Origin: Bacteroides sp.
Lineage (GTDB): Bacteria; Bacteroidota; Bacteroidia; Bacteroidales; Bacteroidaceae
Reading direction: 5' to 3'
NCBI GenBank assembly: GCA_030152865.1
Contig: JASLIW010000159.1
Coordinates: 1 to 58,409 of the forward strand
Length of the DNA: 58,409 nt
Made by a program: the position numbers and the translations under genes. Shown in pieces: positions 24,993-34,080 of this stretch; within the stretch, counting starts at the first letter, position 1; every line of letters begins with the position of its first letter. Below the pieces are notes generated by a model. The model saw only the letters and a program-made list of their open reading frames with translations, was not told where the DNA came from and made no database searches.

Positions 24993-25024
24993 TTTTAATA
25001 TCTCTGCCGGGGCTGATATTAAAA
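24993..25024. promoter_or_regulatory. Inverted repeat, candidate regulator operator
   Basis: TTTTAATATC (24993-25002) and GATATTAAAA (25015-25024) are perfect 10-bp arms around a GC-rich 12-base spacer. It lies between the divergent ROK and nan promoters, ending 17 bases upstream of the nan -33 TTG. The position suits an operator; a terminator-like hairpin is less likely because it sits far from any upstream stop. Confidence 0.45.
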
Positions 25025-25041
25025 ATATTTATTTAATATGC

Positions 25042-25070
25042 TTGTGTTTGTAAAAAAAAACATATATTTG
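25042..25070 (+). promoter_or_regulatory. Candidate promoter of the nan operon
   Basis: TTG (25042-25044), an 18-base spacer and TATATTTG (25063-25070) form a Bacteroidetes-type promoter. The predicted start is near 25077, giving a leader of about 50 bases before the lyase ATG. Confidence 0.55.
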
Positions 25071-25130
25071 CTAAGTGTCAAATTATCTATAGATTTTAGA
25101 ATGAGTTGAAAACCTAATAAATAAATGGTT

Positions 25131-26051
25131 ATGTATGAAAAAGTTAAGGGTTTAATAAATGCCCCATTTACACCGTTTACAGCAGAAGGTGAATTGAATT
25201 TAGAGCCTATTGCGGATTATGCTGTATTGTTAAATAAGAACAAACTTAAAGGTGTATTTATTAATGGTTCATCAGGTGAAGGTTATATGCTTACTGAAGA
25301 TGAGCGAAAACAGCTGGCAGAATGCTGGGTCAAAGTGGCTCCTAAAGACTTTAAAGTGATTGTTCATGTGGGTAGCACCTGCGTTAAAGAAAGTTTTCGA
25401 TTAGCTCAACACGCACAAGAAATAGGTGCATGGGGTATTGGAGCCATGGCACCTCCATTCCCGAAAATAGGAAGAATAGAAGAATTGGTTAAATATTGTG
25501 AGGAAATTGCTTGTGGCGCGCCACAACTCCCTTTTTATTTTTACCACATTCCTGCTTTTAATGGAGTTTTTTTACCTATGCTTGATTTCTTAAAAGCTGT
25601 AGATGGCCGTATACCTAACTTTGCGGGTGTAAAGTACACTTTTGAAAGTCTTTATGAATATAATCAATGTCTCTTATACAAAAATGGGAAATTTGATATG
25701 CTTCATGGACAAGATGAAACTATTTTACCCTGTTTAGCAATGGGAGGTGCCAAAGGTGGTATCGGTGGTACCACTAACTACAATGGCATAAACTTGGTTG
25801 GGATACAAGAGGCTTGGGAAGCTGGAGATTTAGACAAAGCAAGGGAACTTCAAAACTATTCCCAAGCAGTAATAAATATTATCTGTAAGTATCGTGGAAA
25901 TATTGTTGGAGGCAAGAGAATTATGAAGCTTATTGGCTTGGATTTAGGTCCTAATAGGACTCCATTTCAAAATCTAACAGATACTGAAGAAAGCAGGTTA
26001 AAGAGTGATTTGGATGCAATCAACTTCTTTGAACGCTGTAATAAATTTTAA
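25131..26051 (+). CDS. nanA: N-acetylneuraminate lyase
   Basis: The lyase cleaves Neu5Ac to pyruvate and ManNAc, the first cytoplasmic step of sialic-acid use. The protein of about 306 residues is a DHDPS/NAL-type TIM barrel: GLINAPFTPF at the N-terminus, INGSSGEGYMLTEDER (pyruvate carboxylate binding), FYFYHIPAFNG with the catalytic Tyr and FAGVKYTFESLYEY with the Schiff-base Lys. An ATG two codons earlier (25125) is possible; MYEKVKGLINAPFTPF resembles the start of the Bacteroides enzyme. It is first in the operon and is called nanL in Bacteroides. Confidence 0.95.
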   Translation: MYEKVKGLINAPFTPFTAEGELNLEPIADYAVLLNKNKLKGVFINGSSGEGYMLTEDERKQLAECWVKVAPKDFKVIVHVGSTCVKESFRLAQHAQEIGAWGIGAMAPPFPKIGRIEELVKYCEEIACGAPQLPFYFYHIPAFNGVFLPMLDFLKAVDGRIPNFAGVKYTFESLYEYNQCLLYKNGKFDMLHGQDETILPCLAMGGAKGGIGGTTNYNGINLVGIQEAWEAGDLDKARELQNYSQAVINIICKYRGNIVGGKRIMKLIGLDLGPNRTPFQNLTDTEESRLKSDLDAINFFERCNKF

Positions 26052-26057
26052 TACCCA

Positions 26058-27239
26058 ATGTTGGAATACGAATACTTAAAGTACTGGAAAAAGAAGTATA
26101 AGCACGACTTAACTACCAATATATTGCCATTTTGGCTAGAAAATGGCTTGGATACAAAGCACGGTGGCATTTATACCTGTCTAAATAGAGATGGTTCACT
26201 AATGGATACCACAAAATCTGTCTGGTTTCAAGGGAGATTTGCTTTTGTATGTGCTTATGCATACAATAATATAGAAAAAAATCAAGAGTGGTTAAATGCA
26301 TGCAAGAGCACATTATTATTTATTGAAAAAAATTGTTTTGATAAAGATGGACATATGTTTTTTTCTGTAACGGAAGAAGGCTTACCTATTAGAAAGCGTC
26401 GATATGTGTTTTCTGAAACATTTACAGCTATAGCAATGTCTGAATATGCATTAGCATCAGGAGATAAAACATATGCTAATAAAGCATTGTCTTTATTTAA
26501 GGATATTCAGCACTTTTTGAATACACCGGGTTTCCTACAGCCTAAATATGAAAGCAGGGTGAAAATACAAGGTCACTCTATAGTAATGATCCTAATAAAT
26601 ACAGCCTCTAGGATTAGAGCTGCTATTAATGATCCTATTCTAACTCAACAAATTGATGAATCAATGCATAAGCTGTTTCGCGACTTTATGCACCCTGAGT
26701 ATCAAGCACTATTAGAAACAGTTGGTGAGAACGGTGAATTTATTGATACTAATATTGGAAGACTAATAAACCCAGGTCACTGTATTGAGACTGCTTGGTT
26801 TTTACTAGAGGAGGCCAAATATAGACACTGGGACTCTAAAATAGTAGATAAGGCTTTGGAAATATTGAACTGGTCGTGGGATTGGGGATGGGATAATCAG
26901 TTTGGGGGTATCATTAATTTTAAAGACTGTAAGGGGTTACCTTGTCAGGATTATGCACAAGATATGAAGTTTTGGTGGCCACAGACGGAGGCTATTATAG
27001 CTACACTTTATGCTTATCAGGCCACGAAAGACAAAAAATACCTGGAGATGCATAAGAAAGTTAGTGACTGGACCTATAACCATTTACCAGATAAGGAGTA
27101 TGGTGAGTGGTATGGATATCTACATCGTGACGGGACTATATCTCAACCAGCTAAAGGTAACTTGTTTAAAGGGCCATTCCATATACCTAGAATGATGATA
27201 AAAGGGTATATCCTATGCGATGAAATGTTAAATACTTAA
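26058..27239 (+). CDS. nanE: N-acylglucosamine 2-epimerase (ManNAc to GlcNAc)
   Basis: This AGE/renin-binding-protein family epimerase has an (alpha/alpha)6 barrel and converts ManNAc from the lyase into GlcNAc. The 393 residues show KHGGIYTCLNRDGS, WFQGRFAFVCAYAYN, RRYVFSETFTAIAMSEYALA, NPGHCIETAWFLLEEA with a conserved His, and the C-terminal KFWWPQTEAIIATLYAY and HRDGTISQPAKGNLFKGPFH. It begins 6 bases after the lyase gene. Family and context agree with the NanLET pathway of Bacteroides; a phosphate-dependent NanE of the E. coli type is excluded by fold and length. Confidence 0.93.
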   Translation: MLEYEYLKYWKKKYKHDLTTNILPFWLENGLDTKHGGIYTCLNRDGSLMDTTKSVWFQGRFAFVCAYAYNNIEKNQEWLNACKSTLLFIEKNCFDKDGHMFFSVTEEGLPIRKRRYVFSETFTAIAMSEYALASGDKTYANKALSLFKDIQHFLNTPGFLQPKYESRVKIQGHSIVMILINTASRIRAAINDPILTQQIDESMHKLFRDFMHPEYQALLETVGENGEFIDTNIGRLINPGHCIETAWFLLEEAKYRHWDSKIVDKALEILNWSWDWGWDNQFGGIINFKDCKGLPCQDYAQDMKFWWPQTEAIIATLYAYQATKDKKYLEMHKKVSDWTYNHLPDKEYGEWYGYLHRDGTISQPAKGNLFKGPFHIPRMMIKGYILCDEMLNT

Positions 27240-27289
27240 AACACTATGATGGCTTTACTATGTAAGGTTGTCCTTGATTTAATTATAAT

Positions 27290-28930
27290 ATGAATAGAAC
27301 ACTTTTTATACTAATTGTAGTAGCGCTTTGCTCTGTGGTGAATACTTTCAATGTTAATGCCAAAGATATTATACAAGTAAAAGAAACTCAAATACCTTTT
27401 CTTATAGAAAGAGAAGATAATATACTATACTATCTTCGAGTTGATGCTAAAGAGAGTAAAAAACTAAATGAAATAACTTTAACTATCGGTGATCAGGTTA
27501 ACTTATCAGAAATTAAGTCTTTGAAACTTTACTATAGTGGAACAGAAGCCTTACAAGATTATAAGCGAAATAGAATGGCTCCTGTAGAGTATTTATCTTC
27601 TCATAATCCCCTTTATACTTTGAAAGCTAATCCTTCTTATTCTATAAAAATGGATGAAGTTCAGCCCAAAACAACTAAAGTTGTTCTAAAGGCTGATAAA
27701 AACTTATTCCCAGGGGTAAATTATTTTTGGATAGCTTTACATCTGAAGCCAACAACATCTTTAGTCTCAAAGTTTACATCGACAATAGAATCTATTACTT
27801 TAGATAATGAAAAGGCTGAGTTATCTTATATCTCTGTAGAAAACATCGAGCACAGAATGGCTAAGGCTGTTCGTAAAGCAGGAGATGATGGTTCAGCCTC
27901 TTTTAGAATTCCTGGACTAGTTACAACGAATAAAGGTACTCTTTTAGGTGTTTATGATGTGCGTTATAATAGTAGTGTAGATTTGCAGGAATATGTTGAT
28001 GTTGGTGTGAGTCGTAGCACTGATGGTGGTCAGACATGGGAAAAAATGAGATTACCACTCAGTTTTGGTGAAACTGGAGGTTTACCTGCATCTCAAAACG
28101 GTGTAGGTGACCCTTCTATCTTAGTTGATACTAAGACAAATACAATTTGGATAATAGCTGCATGGACACATGGTATGGGAAACCAGCGTGCATGGTGGAG
28201 CTCACATCCAGGAATGTCTATGAATGAAACAGCACAACTTGTTCTTTCAAAGAGTACTGACGATGGTAAAACTTGGTCGGCACCTATTAATATAACAGAA
28301 CAAGTTAAAGACCCATCTTGGTATTTTCTGCTACAAGGTCCAGGTAGAGGTATAACGATGGAAGATGGAACTCTTGTTTTTCCAATACAGTATATAGACT
28401 CTACTCGTATTCCTAATGCAGGTATTATGTATAGTAAAGATCAAGGAGAAACATGGACAATACATAATCATGCTCGCACCAATACGACGGAATCACAAGT
28501 TGTAGAAGTAGAACCAGGGATTCTTATGTTAAATATGCGTGATAATCGTGGAGGAAGTAGAGCTGTATATACAACAAGTGATTTAGGACAAACATGGAAA
28601 GAGCACGAGTCCTCTCGTACTGCTTTACGTGAGCCAGTGTGTATGGCTAGTTTAATTTCGGTTAAGGCAAAAGATAATATCCTTAATAAAGATTTATTAT
28701 TATTTTCTAACCCGAACACTTCAGATGGTAGGTATAATATTACAATCAAGATGAGTTTGGATAGAGGGCATACCTGGACTGAAGCCAATGAGGTTCTTTT
28801 AGATGAAGGAGTGGGTTGGGGATATTCATGTTTAACTATGATTGACAAAGAGACAGTAGGTATTCTTTATGAGAGTAGTGTAGCGCATATGACTTTCCAA
28901 GCTATAAAACTAGTGGATTTTATAAAATGA
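27290..28930 (+). CDS. nanH: Exo-alpha-sialidase (neuraminidase), secreted
   Basis: A GH33-type sialidase that releases terminal sialic acid from host glycans. The 546-residue protein has a signal peptide (about residues 1-24, ending NVNA), an N-terminal beta-sandwich region (about 30-180) as in Bacteroidetes sialidases, then a six-bladed propeller. The propeller starts with the Arg-Ile-Pro motif SFRIPGL (about residue 204). Five Asp boxes are visible: STDGGQTW (about 242), STDDGKTW (about 322), KDQGETW, SDLGQTW and LDRGHTW (about 490). It has no lipobox. Its place inside the catabolic operon couples release and use. Confidence 0.94.
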   Translation: MNRTLFILIVVALCSVVNTFNVNAKDIIQVKETQIPFLIEREDNILYYLRVDAKESKKLNEITLTIGDQVNLSEIKSLKLYYSGTEALQDYKRNRMAPVEYLSSHNPLYTLKANPSYSIKMDEVQPKTTKVVLKADKNLFPGVNYFWIALHLKPTTSLVSKFTSTIESITLDNEKAELSYISVENIEHRMAKAVRKAGDDGSASFRIPGLVTTNKGTLLGVYDVRYNSSVDLQEYVDVGVSRSTDGGQTWEKMRLPLSFGETGGLPASQNGVGDPSILVDTKTNTIWIIAAWTHGMGNQRAWWSSHPGMSMNETAQLVLSKSTDDGKTWSAPINITEQVKDPSWYFLLQGPGRGITMEDGTLVFPIQYIDSTRIPNAGIMYSKDQGETWTIHNHARTNTTESQVVEVEPGILMLNMRDNRGGSRAVYTTSDLGQTWKEHESSRTALREPVCMASLISVKAKDNILNKDLLLFSNPNTSDGRYNITIKMSLDRGHTWTEANEVLLDEGVGWGYSCLTMIDKETVGILYESSVAHMTFQAIKLVDFIK

Positions 28931-28944
28931 TGAATGGTTAATAT

Positions 28945-30120
28945 ATGAGATATCTAATCAATATCCTTTTGTTTTGTTCACTTTTAACAAGCGTTTTATC
29001 CTGTAAGAGAACATCGCATTGCAATTCTCTTCCTTATATAGTAAACTTACATCAAGATGAATTAACAGGAGAAAAAGGCATTGAAAAGGGGGTGTCTGGA
29101 TGTTTTGTAGGAGTTGCTAATGGATACTTAGTGGTTGCAGGAGGATGTAATTTCCCTGATAACCCAGTGAGTGAAGGAGGACATAAGCGTTTTTATAAAG
29201 GAATATATACCACACCAGTAGGAGACTCTTTACAATGGAAAAAAATAGGAGCTTTGCCTATGCCAGCTGCTTATGGAGTATCTGTAATGAAAGACAACTC
29301 ACTTATTTTTATTGGGGGGTCGAATTCTGAGAACAAATTAACTTTAGTTACTCAGGTTGTTATTTCAGATAAGGGAGTTTCTCAAACTTTATTGCCTTCA
29401 CTACCCTGGGGTATTGATAATATGACAGGAGTATACTTAAATAATAAAATTTACATACTAGGAGGCACTCGAAAAGGAAAGCCTTCAAATCAAGTTCTAT
29501 CTTTAGATTTTGAAAATCTTAGTGCGGGATGGGTTGAGGAGTCTTCTTTCCCTGGCAATCCTAGGATTCAGTTAATATCATTCGTAAGAGATAATGAAAT
29601 ATACTTATATGGAGGGTTTGCTCCATGTTCTGACCAGAACTCAGCGTCTATAAGTACTGATGGCTTAGTATATAAAGAAGGAGAGTGGAGGATATTAGAG
29701 TCTCCATTATCATCGGATTCGACTATTATATCATTGTCAGGAGCAAGTGTAACTTACCATGGAGATGATGTTTTTGCTTTTGGGGGAGTTCATTCTGCTA
29801 TTTTTTTGGAGGCTTTGAAAAGAGAAGAGCTGATGCAGCATTGTTCTAATGTCAGGCAACTAGATAGTCTTAAAAAAGCTCAATATGATTACCTTGTTCA
29901 GGATAGATTTTGGTATCGATTTAATTCGGACGTATTACTCTTTGATAGTGTAAAAAGACAGTGGGTTAGTGTAGGAAAACACAAAGAATTAGCTCGTGCT
30001 GGAGCAGCTGTCGCTAGTTATAAGTCGGATATTTATATTATAGGTGGAGAGCTTAAACCAGGAGTGCGAACACCTCACACTGTTCAAATCAAAACAAATA
30101 AACTAAATAATAGAATATAA
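28945..30120 (+). CDS. nanM: Kelch-repeat mutarotase lipoprotein (NanM-like)
   Basis: Probably speeds interconversion of the alpha and beta anomers of freed Neu5Ac so that the transporter is supplied. The 391 residues start with a lipoprotein signal (lipobox LTSVLSC, Cys20). Kelch-type motifs follow: VVAGGCNFPD, LIFIGGSNSE, IYILGGTRKG, IYLYGGFAPC, VFAFGGVHS and IYIIGGELKP, about six blades. The arrangement matches the cyclically permuted mutarotase family of Bacteroidetes. Lipid anchoring suggests attachment in the outer membrane, facing the periplasm or the surface. Confidence 0.9.
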   Translation: MRYLINILLFCSLLTSVLSCKRTSHCNSLPYIVNLHQDELTGEKGIEKGVSGCFVGVANGYLVVAGGCNFPDNPVSEGGHKRFYKGIYTTPVGDSLQWKKIGALPMPAAYGVSVMKDNSLIFIGGSNSENKLTLVTQVVISDKGVSQTLLPSLPWGIDNMTGVYLNNKIYILGGTRKGKPSNQVLSLDFENLSAGWVEESSFPGNPRIQLISFVRDNEIYLYGGFAPCSDQNSASISTDGLVYKEGEWRILESPLSSDSTIISLSGASVTYHGDDVFAFGGVHSAIFLEALKREELMQHCSNVRQLDSLKKAQYDYLVQDRFWYRFNSDVLLFDSVKRQWVSVGKHKELARAGAAVASYKSDIYIIGGELKPGVRTPHTVQIKTNKLNNRI

Positions 30121-30129
30121 AATTAAATC

Positions 30130-31368
30130 ATGAAAAACACAAAAGCATATTCATGGTTAGTAGTAGGGCTTCTCTGGGGGGTAGCCTTACTCAACTATAT
30201 GGATCGTCAGATGCTGAGTACGATGCGTGAAGCGATGCAAATCGATATTGTTGAGCTTCAATCTGCAGAACGCTTTGGAAACTTAATGGCTGTTTTCTTA
30301 TGGATATATGCACTAATGAGCCCAGTTGCTGGAGCTATTGCTGATCGGTTAAATAGAAAATGGTTGATTGTCGGAAGTTTGTTTGTTTGGTCTAGTGTCA
30401 CTTATCTCATGGGTGTAGCTGATACATATTCTCAAGTGTATTGGCTTAGAGCCTTGATGGGGGTGAGCGAGGCTCTTTATATTCCAGCAGGTTTATCATT
30501 AATAGCCGACTATCATACCGGTAAATCACGCTCTTTAGCTATAGGTATTCATATGACTGGACTCTATACTGGGCAGGCTATAGGAGGGTTTGGTGCTACT
30601 GTCGCTGCAATGTTTACTTGGCATACAACCTTCCATTGGTTCGGTATCATTGGTATAGTATACTCCTTGATTCTGATCTTTTTATTAAGAGATAAGAAAC
30701 CAGAAGTGAAAACTAAGACAGAGAAGCTTATAGGTCAAAACAAAAAGCCAAGCTTTTTTGCAGGGTTTATGTATCTCTTCACGAATCTTTCCTTCTGGGT
30801 TATTCTATTTTACTTTGCAGCACCTAGCTTACCGGGTTGGGCTACGAAAAACTGGTTACCGACCTTGTTTAAAGAAAGCCTTGGAGTTGATATGGCTATG
30901 GCTATGGCAGGACCAATCTCTACTATTACTATAGCGGTATCTTCATTTATTGGAGTTATTGTAGGGGGATATTTGTCAGATTCTTGGGTTCAGAAAAATC
31001 TACGAGGTCGTATTTATACTGGAGCAATAGGTTTAGGCCTAACTATTCCTTCTTTATTGCTTTTAGGTTTTGGACAAAGTTATATAGCTATATTGGCAGG
31101 TGTGTTTTTTGGAATAGGATATGGCATGTTTGATGCGAATAATATGCCTATTCTCTGCCAATTTGTTCCTTCTCGCTATAGAGCTACTGCTTATGGTATA
31201 ATGAATTTAGTAGGAGTAACAGCTGGAGCTTATATAACACAGTTACTAGGTGGTTTTACGGATGATGGCAATCTTGGCCTAGGTTTTGCGATGTTAGCTG
31301 GAGTTGTTTTAATTGCAATTACATTACAACTTTATTTCCTAAAACCTACTACTGATAATATGGAATAA
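30130..31368 (+). CDS. nanT: MFS transporter, likely inner-membrane sialic-acid permease
   Basis: A 412-residue major facilitator with 12 hydrophobic helices. The N-terminal LLNYMDRQMLSTMREAM and ADRLNRKWLIVGSL resemble the anion:cation symporter/ExuT branch of MFS. It is the last gene of the operon, 9 bases after nanM, and NanT-type MFS proteins hold the same position in Tannerella and Bacteroides sialic-acid loci. Neu5Ac as substrate is inferred from context. A double hairpin terminator follows. Confidence 0.85.
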   Translation: MKNTKAYSWLVVGLLWGVALLNYMDRQMLSTMREAMQIDIVELQSAERFGNLMAVFLWIYALMSPVAGAIADRLNRKWLIVGSLFVWSSVTYLMGVADTYSQVYWLRALMGVSEALYIPAGLSLIADYHTGKSRSLAIGIHMTGLYTGQAIGGFGATVAAMFTWHTTFHWFGIIGIVYSLILIFLLRDKKPEVKTKTEKLIGQNKKPSFFAGFMYLFTNLSFWVILFYFAAPSLPGWATKNWLPTLFKESLGVDMAMAMAGPISTITIAVSSFIGVIVGGYLSDSWVQKNLRGRIYTGAIGLGLTIPSLLLLGFGQSYIAILAGVFFGIGYGMFDANNMPILCQFVPSRYRATAYGIMNLVGVTAGAYITQLLGGFTDDGNLGLGFAMLAGVVLIAITLQLYFLKPTTDNME

Positions 31369-31449
31369 CAAACTCACACATAATTTATGTTTTCTACAAA
31401 GAGACAAAAGCATGCTTAAATGACTCGGTTGTAGAAATGTTGAGGTTAG

Positions 31450-31519
31450 CCTTTTTTAACCTTATATGCATAGTTAAAAAGGACGGCTTGGGTAACAACT
31501 TTACCTGAGCCGTTCTTTT
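31450..31519 (+). terminator. Terminator region of the nan operon
   Basis: Two hairpins occur in series. The first has arms CCTTTTTTAAC and GTTAAAAAGG around 31450-31482. The second is a 13-bp stem with G-U pairs (31483-31495 with 31501-31513), followed by TCTTTTA. The second is the better intrinsic terminator. Confidence 0.7.
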
Positions 31520-31541
31520 ATAATAAAGAACTCAACTATAT

Positions 31542-32330
31542 ATGAGAACAGAATAATTAATCTCTGATGAGCTCTTCAAACAGATCAAAGCAAGTGAAGA
31601 ACTAAAATAACCTTCTAAAGTCAATTCAATAGTAGGGTATTGGAAAGACGCCTAAAGGTGAGCTAGATGCTCATTTTAGTCCTAGAAAAGGGGATAACAG
31701 TCGTAATGGATACACTAAGAAGACCATTAAAACCAGTTATGGAGCAGAGCAGATAAAAGTCTCTAGCGATTGAGATGTCAGCTACAACTCTATGATTATA
31801 CCTAAAAGTAAAAGCATGGTCGAAGGGATAGAGACATCATTGTCTCTCTTTATGATAAAAGAATGAGCGTGCTGGATATAGAAGAGCAAATTAGAGAAGT
31901 ATATAACTCTGATGTCTTTACTGCCACGATTTCTCGTATAACAGATGCTATTACTGGCTAATATTGCAGTTTGGAATGACATGAAATAGCTTTCCTAGAT
32001 ATGAAGAACCTCTATTATGTACCCAATAAAGAGGCTGCAGCAGTTGCTTTGGAGGGTTTTGCAGCTAGGTGGGATTCCAAGGACTCTTATGCCGTGCAGA
32101 GCTTGAGAAATACTGAGAAGAGCTTACAGTTTTCTTTAGTACCCTGTAGAAGTAAGAAAAGTTATCTATACACTAATTTAATTGAAAATATAAATGGCAA
32201 GATTAGAAAGTATGCCAAGACTAAATTATCGTTCCCTACGGATGATTTTGTGATGGAATCAGTATGTTTATCCTTTAGGAAACTACTAGAAAGTGGTCAA
32301 TGCCTATCAGGAACAGGGGCATCATTTTAA
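31542..32330 (+). pseudogene. Decayed, internally deleted IS256-family transposase
   Basis: Pieces of an IS256/Mutator transposase lie in order but in different frames. MRTE, an in-frame stop, then LISDELFKQIKASEELK; LKSIQ and GELDAHF; RKGDNSRNGYTKKTIKTSYG; SMIIPKSKSMVEGI; IVSLYDKRMSVLDIEEQI and VFTATISRITDAITG. The text then jumps from CSLE straight to DMKNLYYVPNKEAAAVALEGF and ends LYTNLIENINGKIRKYAKTK with the catalytic Glu region. The segment with the first two catalytic Asp residues is gone. About 790 bases remain of roughly 1200. Terminal inverted repeats could not be identified. Confidence 0.88.
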
Positions 32331-32432
32331 GTTAGTTCTTAATTGTTTACAAAGAAAGAGTCAGGCCACAACAATAACTTACCCCAATCTTAATTTTCTT
32401 ACACCCTTACTGAAAGAGTGTCTTAATAAGTA

Positions 32433-32464
32433 AAGGGCTGATTCAATGTATGTAATCAGCCCTT
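32433..32464 (-). terminator. Hairpin terminator downstream of susD
   Basis: An 11-bp perfect stem (32433-32443 with 32454-32464) has a 10-base loop. It lies 31 bases after the SusD stop codon. The T-tract on the minus strand is weak (TTTACTTAT). Confidence 0.65.
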
Positions 32465-32495
32465 CATTTATTATTTTAACTCAGTATCATTGATA

Positions 32496-34058
32496 TTATT
32501 TAACATTATCATAACCAGGGGTTTGAGTAAGTTCAGGGTCATTATTAAGTGTCCCTCTATCCACAGGCCATAGCAATTTATAAGACTCTGTTGGTTTAAG
32601 AAGGGCATAAGGAACACCACCAACTTCATCAGGATAGTTTGCTTCTGCTTTAAACGCTAAAGGTTTCCCATTAGCATCCTGCATACGTACTACATCAAAC
32701 CAGCGTTTACCTTCCCACACAAATTCCTTATCTCGTTCAGCCAAAATAGCCAATTCATTTTTTTCAAAGCTACCTTTTTCAAAAGAAAGCCCTGCATTGA
32801 ACGCATCACCATAAGCACGCTTTCTAACTTTGTTAATATAATTAGAGCAATCACCACCTAGTAAGTTTTCTACTTCAGCTAGAAGTAAAAGTACATCAGC
32901 ATAGCGGTAGACAATAATGTCTGACTGGTACACACGGTTACCATTTGCATTGATAATTCCTAAGCCTTTTAGCATAACCAGCCCTTGATTTTTCCCCTCT
33001 TTATCATAATGATCTAAGAATGTTTTATCTCTACGCTGATCATTCTCATCGTACTTTTCCCAAAAGGAAGATTTATATTCATGACGTAGCAAGCCATTAC
33101 CTCTTAAATCTAAAACATCACCATACACTTCACCGTCTCTACTATAGCGCTGTCCTACAAAAACTTCTTTTGAATACAAAAAGTTTGCTGCCCAGTTAGT
33201 TGCCTCATCATCCTTAAAACGAAGAGCAAAAATGATTTCTTTATTCCCTTTATCAGTAAATACCTTCGAGAAATCATTAAGCAGTGTGAATTTTCCCTCT
33301 AACTGTTTTAAAGCCTCCTTAGCTACCTTAGCATCTTCTTTATTTGCTGTATGATCGCCTATAGTGACTTTAGCTGACCATAAATACATTTCAGCTTTTA
33401 GCATTAGTGTAGCATATTTTGTCCAATTTTTATTTTCACCAGAAAAGTTATCTCCAAAGTACTCTTCTGATCGGCTAATATCTTCTTTTATAAAAGTTAG
33501 AATTTCTTCAGCAGTAGAACGTTTGGTGTAAAGCTTTTCTGCATAGATTTTCCCATCTAATACTTTTACTTGATCGATCAAAGGAACACCACCATATGTA
33601 CGGTGTAAATAGCTATAATAAAGAGCTCTTAGACCATAAGCTTGTCCTAAGTAATAGCTTCTTTTAGTATCATTTAAGAAAGGGCACCCGTTTTCTACTT
33701 GATGAATAAAATGGTTAACCTGCAAAATTTTATTATATATTCCATACCAATTAGAAACACCTGTTTTATCTTCTGAAAACTGATTGTTTTTAATTGGATC
33801 ACTCCAATCTAAAGAAGTACCAAGAGATGATGTTCCTGACTTTAAGGTGCCTCCACGGGCTTCACCTAAGGCAAAAAACATCTGATACGATCCCCTCAAT
33901 TGAGAATGTAGCCCTTTCATAAATCCATGAACTTGAGCTTCTGTATTCCAGAAGTTTCCACTACCATAGTGATCTATTGGAGATAAATCCAATGAATCAC
34001 AGGAGCTGTATAAAACAGCAGATAATGCTATAATTACTGATCTAACTATATTTTTCAT
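32496..34058 (-). CDS. SusD-family outer-membrane glycan/sialic-acid-binding lipoprotein
   Basis: The 520-residue protein has a lipoprotein signal (lipobox LYSSC, Cys19) and the SusD fold signals: SPIDHYGSGNFWNTEAQV near the start, TPR-like helices with GQAYGLRALYYSYLHRTYGGVPLI, and the C-terminal YRYADVLLLLAEVENLLGG, LAERDKEFVWEGKRWFDVVRM and PVDRGTLNNDPELTQTPGY. It would sit on the outer face of the SusC barrel and deliver substrate. It is encoded 22 bases after susC. Because it is next to the nan operon it could be NanU, but I have no direct evidence for the ligand. Confidence 0.93.
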   Translation of the reverse strand: MKNIVRSVIIALSAVLYSSCDSLDLSPIDHYGSGNFWNTEAQVHGFMKGLHSQLRGSYQMFFALGEARGGTLKSGTSSLGTSLDWSDPIKNNQFSEDKTGVSNWYGIYNKILQVNHFIHQVENGCPFLNDTKRSYYLGQAYGLRALYYSYLHRTYGGVPLIDQVKVLDGKIYAEKLYTKRSTAEEILTFIKEDISRSEEYFGDNFSGENKNWTKYATLMLKAEMYLWSAKVTIGDHTANKEDAKVAKEALKQLEGKFTLLNDFSKVFTDKGNKEIIFALRFKDDEATNWAANFLYSKEVFVGQRYSRDGEVYGDVLDLRGNGLLRHEYKSSFWEKYDENDQRRDKTFLDHYDKEGKNQGLVMLKGLGIINANGNRVYQSDIIVYRYADVLLLLAEVENLLGGDCSNYINKVRKRAYGDAFNAGLSFEKGSFEKNELAILAERDKEFVWEGKRWFDVVRMQDANGKPLAFKAEANYPDEVGGVPYALLKPTESYKLLWPVDRGTLNNDPELTQTPGYDNVK

Positions 34059-34080
34059 TTTTTGATTAGTTTAAAATTAT

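Noticed and set aside
24993..25024. The nan inverted repeat as an intrinsic terminator
   Set aside because: It lies upstream of both gene starts, has an A/T-only stem and no T-run of a terminator type at the right place; an operator is more plausible.
32001..32330. An intact-looking 109-codon gene downstream of the nan operon
   Set aside because: Its sequence is the C-terminal third of an IS256 transposase in line with other broken fragments upstream, so it is part of the pseudogene.
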